From assembly GCA_927353735.1 (NCBI GenBank), contig CAKMIA010000007.1, positions 1 through 64,000 on the forward strand: DNA of 64,000 nucleotides. The letters are read 5' to 3'. Positions 61,901 through 64,000 of the stretch are shown here, in pieces. Source of the DNA: an uncultured Veillonellaceae bacterium (GTDB lineage: Bacteria; Bacillota; Negativicutes; Veillonellales; Dialisteraceae). The notes below the pieces were generated by a model. That model had not been told where the DNA came from. It worked only from the letters and a program-made list of their open reading frames with translations, and did not search any database. The position numbers were made by a program, and so were the translations under genes. Each line of letters starts with the position of its first letter. Position 1 is the stretch's first letter.

Positions 61901-62320
61901 GGGGGCGTCCCGGCCGCCCCGCCCAAAGGCCTCCGCGGCTATTTTCTCGCGGATGATGCGATCCTCTCCGCCCTCGACAGCCGGCTGGGCACGGAGGACT
62001 CCGTCCTTCCCGTAGGCTATAAAAAGAGCGGCGGCTACAAGTCCACCGCGCCGGTGCTCACCATGGAGGAAATGCGGGCGCTCTTCGATACGGTGAAGCG
62101 CCGCCTCACCGGCCTGTACGGCGAGCTCCGCCGGGGCCGCTTCCCCATCCGCCCCGTCCGCTATAAAGGGCAGACGCCGTGCCAGTGGTGCGACTACCGG
62201 AGCATCTGCCGCTTCGATCTGAAATTCCGGGACAACCGGTATGAGGATCTCCCCTCCGCCCGCGACGGAGAGATCCGGAAAACACTTCTCGCGGACGCAG
62301 GAAAGGAGGAACAGCCATGA
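58916..62320 (+). CDS. addB: ATP-dependent helicase/nuclease subunit AddB
   Basis: The product is 1,134 residues from the ATG after ACGAAAGGAGCCTCTC; the frame continues upstream without homology. It has the AddB Walker A GRAGTGKT at residues about 8-15, an inactive helicase core, and a C-terminal PD-(D/E)xK nuclease (VVTDYKTGTPDLTLAE). Cysteines in RRCPYQYF and CQWCDYRSICRF bind the 4Fe-4S cluster. With AddA it resects DNA ends for recombination, replacing RecBCD. It overlaps addA by 4 bp. Confidence 0.95.
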   Translation: MSLHFIFGRAGTGKTTRCCADIARYMEEEPGRTAFFIVPDQATYRAESMLAAAFPGGGFADVTVCGFARLSYRVFQELHEDASEALSPLVQQLILRRLLTAHAGEFRMIREAARQPHFAGTLTAFFHQLDSFQVREPDLEAAARAEGDTPLGRKLADLSFLFTAYHAYLRDHFRYRGNIYDKLAEDIPKSEQLRRSAVWIDGFNGMIPQELAIVSALIRTTKDVTVTLPMDAPEQAAGYTLFDRPYRMWEALEKAAGRSDRIVLTEPHRYTCPRVRELAEQFFRPFPGPCRYPSATRTLPEQGVYVTEAPSRQAEADDAARRIALLVREKGFRWRDILVLLRNADAYADIVRRSFEACHIPAFIDRRRSMKNHPLVVLTDALLRFLAAGEKGPWQGWTKELLFQILKTDLLRTFSPEEVDRLENYVLCVGIRRSQWQSVWKFHHPFHLESDNDMPTPQELEELNSMNRCREKLLQFLIPLEDEWRTAKTVRDKCAVLYRRLMAEGVPDTLARWDEAAYSETKERPHVQVWKKLLLLLDDLVKAAGDDAVPAAEFLSMAEDGLASLTFSMIPPTLDHVTVTTVDRGYAMEGKAVFLLGAAEGEFPARIEESGLLSEAETRTLRSQGGLTVGPGLMSLIYQEEFYTYLALTRARQALYISWSSSDNDGNAAALSPCVARMEALGYTTAARQAALPAPDTDDPSFLVNPEQALSLLPGVLREAVPTPGSLWDQLRSWALARPETARLLTRKVQGFSYRNVSAELPPDVVRQLFLKRKPVKLSVSQLETYRRCPYQYFLRYGLHLEDRDQSRLDSRDYGNYLHAGLHSFGECLKQQRKQWRDATDADIDSLAASIADKVAPRVKSGALLSDAAAQYTRRALDHTFRSTLRRLRDWSRSSSADTVAMESTFRLRLEADARSDFLIECHIDRVDHAAGAAVVTDYKTGTPDLTLAEITAGYRLQLITYLMAVLESSNEPLLPGALLYIYLQSGTRSVAVPAGGVPAAPPKGLRGYFLADDAILSALDSRLGTEDSVLPVGYKKSGGYKSTAPVLTMEEMRALFDTVKRRLTGLYGELRRGRFPIRPVRYKGQTPCQWCDYRSICRFDLKFRDNRYEDLPSARDGEIRKTLLADAGKEEQP

Positions 62321-64000
62321 GCGCCATGAAATGGACCCCGGCGCAGGAGGAAGCGCTCAATGCGCGGGGCAGCGATCTGCTCCTCTCCGCCGCTGCCGGA
62401 AGCGGCAAGACCGCCGTGCTGGTGGAGCGCATCCTCCGGCGCATCACCGATCCGGAGGACCCGGTGGACGTGAACGCCTTTCTGGTGCTCACCTTCACCC
62501 GCTCCGCCGCGGCAGAAATGCGGAGCCGCGTGGGTGCCTCCCTCTCGGATCGTCTGTCAGAGGCCGCCAGAGCGCTGGAAGCCCGTCCTTCGGAGGAAAA
62601 TGCCCGCCGCGCGGCGTGGCTCCAGCGGCAGCTCACCCTTCTCGGCAGCGCCTCCATCTCCACCATCGACGCCTTCTGCCAGTCCGTGCTCCGCCAGTAT
62701 TTCTACCTGCTCGACATCGATCCGAACTTCCGCATCCTCTCCGATGACAATGAAAAGAAGCTCCTGCAGGAGGACGTGCTGTCCGGGGTGCTTCTCCGGT
62801 GGTATGAAAAGGACGACCCCCGCTTCCGCGACCTGACCGGCCTTTTCTCCTCCGGCTATGAGGATGAGAAGCTCCGCAGTGAAATTCTCCGCATCTACAG
62901 CTTCTCCCGGTCGCTGGCCTTCCCGGAGGACTTTCTCCGCCGGTTCCCGCTGCCCTATGAGGATTCCGGCGCTGCCGGCCCCGATGATTTCCCGTGGACC
63001 GCGGAGCTCCTCGCCGATTTCCGGGACAAGGCCCGCGCCTGGTGCAGCCGGTACCATCGCATCGTCCAGCTCGCCGACGAGGACGAAGCCCTGGCTCCCT
63101 ACCGCGATGCCCTCGGCACGGAACATACGGCGCTCACTCTGCTCCTCACTGAGGACGGAGAGACCTGGAGCAGCTGGCGCCGCCTCCTCTCCATGGATAT
63201 CTTCGGCCGCCTGCCCGCCGTGCGCCGTGCCCAGTCCCTGGACCCGCTCCGCTTCGACGAGCTGAAAGGGGAGATCCAGACGCTCCGGGACAGCGTCAAA
63301 AAAGAGGTGAAGGACCTGGCGGAAAGCTGCTTCTCCATTCCCGATGCGCAGTGGGTCTCCGACCTTGCCGCCACCCGGCCGCTGGCGGAGGTGCTCTCGG
63401 AGGTGCTCCTCGATTTCTCCGACGCTTATGAACAGCGCAAGAAAAAGGAAGGACTGCTGGAATTCAACGATACGGAGCACCTCGTGCTCTCCCTGCTCCT
63501 CGACAAGAGCAGCACGCCGGACCACCCGGTCCGTTCCGAGACGGCGCTGGCGCTGCAGAAGAAATACCGGGAGGTCATGGTGGATGAATACCAGGACACG
63601 AATGACCTGCAGGAGCTCATCACCGCTCTCATTTCCGACGGGAAGAACCGCTTCCTCGTAGGGGACATCAAGCAGAGCATCTACCGGTTCCGCCAGGCAG
63701 ACCCGGGCATTTTCCTCACCAAATACACCGGCTTCCGGGAGAACGGCACCGGGCGTCGCATCGACCTGAACCAGAATTTCCGCAGCGATCCTGCGGTGCT
63801 CTCCGCCGTCAATTTCATCTTCCGCCAGCTTCTCCGCACGGAAGGAGGCCGCACGGCGCTGGAGCTGGACTACGGCGACGCCGAAGCGCTCCATCCCGGC
63901 CGCAGCGCAGGGGCACCCCCGGACTCATATATCGGCGGCGGAACGGACATCGAGCTCCTCGATCTGGCCGACCAGTCCGAAAAGGAAGAGGAGACCGGCG
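62317..64000 (+). CDS. addA: ATP-dependent helicase/nuclease subunit AddA, N-terminal part (cut by window edge)
   Basis: The frame is open from the ATG (overlapping the addB stop, after GAAAGGAGGAACAGCC) to the window end, about 561 of roughly 1,200 expected residues. The UvrD-like motor shows motif I SAAAGSGKTAVLVERI, motif Ia LTFTRSAAAEMR, motif II VDEYQDTNDLQ, motif III VGDIKQSIYRFRQA and motif IV NFRSD. The helicase C-terminal part and nuclease domain lie beyond the window. Confidence 0.95.
   Translation, partial: MSAMKWTPAQEEALNARGSDLLLSAAAGSGKTAVLVERILRRITDPEDPVDVNAFLVLTFTRSAAAEMRSRVGASLSDRLSEAARALEARPSEENARRAAWLQRQLTLLGSASISTIDAFCQSVLRQYFYLLDIDPNFRILSDDNEKKLLQEDVLSGVLLRWYEKDDPRFRDLTGLFSSGYEDEKLRSEILRIYSFSRSLAFPEDFLRRFPLPYEDSGAAGPDDFPWTAELLADFRDKARAWCSRYHRIVQLADEDEALAPYRDALGTEHTALTLLLTEDGETWSSWRRLLSMDIFGRLPAVRRAQSLDPLRFDELKGEIQTLRDSVKKEVKDLAESCFSIPDAQWVSDLAATRPLAEVLSEVLLDFSDAYEQRKKKEGLLEFNDTEHLVLSLLLDKSSTPDHPVRSETALALQKKYREVMVDEYQDTNDLQELITALISDGKNRFLVGDIKQSIYRFRQADPGIFLTKYTGFRENGTGRRIDLNQNFRSDPAVLSAVNFIFRQLLRTEGGRTALELDYGDAEALHPGRSAGAPPDSYIGGGTDIELLDLADQSEKEEETG

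Overview
The window is about 64 kb of GC-rich (roughly 60 % by eye), gene-dense bacterial chromosome. It combines Firmicutes regulation (four T-box leader regions, a CIRCE/HrcA operator, an L10 leader, AddAB instead of RecBCD, strong AGGAGG ribosome binding sites) with diderm features (an SLH-domain porin and an AsmA/TamB-like envelope protein). This points to a diderm Firmicute of the class Negativicutes (Veillonella/Megasphaera/Selenomonas-like). The genus cannot be fixed from the sequence alone. Class III ribonucleotide reductase (nrdDG) and AhpC with an AhpF-like reductase suggest an anaerobe with peroxide defence. I see no prophage, insertion sequence, CRISPR array or rRNA.

Layout. 1-1.5 kb: cut-off MATE pump and a transaldolase-like aldolase, divergent from a LysR regulator (1.7-2.6 kb) and followed by an XRE regulator (3.1 kb). 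3.6-9.2 kb: a branched-chain amino acid ABC transporter, with livJ and livHMGF on separate promoters, each behind an elaborate T-box leader. 9.3-16.5 kb: MgtC-like protein, M20 amidohydrolase with YjiH/YjiG membrane proteins, alpha/beta hydrolase, aldo/keto reductase, unknown gene, lytic transglycosylase and coaE. 16.5-21 kb: polA, then a MarR-MATE pair. 21.2-23.2 kb: groESL with CIRCE. 23.3-27.5 kb: AsmA-like protein, murB, ylbF, trmL, exported protein, rplS. 27.6-32.1 kb: two tandem exported paralogues, glyQS with a glycine T-box, and a 42-residue small-protein gene. 32.3-35.7 kb: WG-repeat protein, NiaR-like regulator, enoyl-CoA hydratase. 35.7-44.2 kb: translation block rplL-rplJ-rplA-rplK-nusG-secE-rpmG, then an SLH porin, a WYL regulator, tuf and five tRNA genes. 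44.3-51.3 kb: a long leftward run pncA-thiL-gpmA-tsaE-tsaB-rimI-tsaD-histidine kinase-ANTAR regulator. 51.5-58.9 kb: membrane protein, second NiaR-like regulator, AhpF-like reductase/ahpC, nrdDG with an unusual leader. 58.9-64 kb: addB and the first part of addA.

Most genes lie on the minus strand. The most notable signals are regulatory. The two liv leaders carry stem I elements whose specifier triplets read Leu and Ile (livH) and Val (livJ). Each ends in two successive T-box/terminator modules, the second without its own stem I. The leader region of nrdDG holds a 28-codon ORF with eight consecutive arginines inside a long inverted repeat. The SLH porin has an upstream array of GTCA motifs at 10-11 bp helical spacing.
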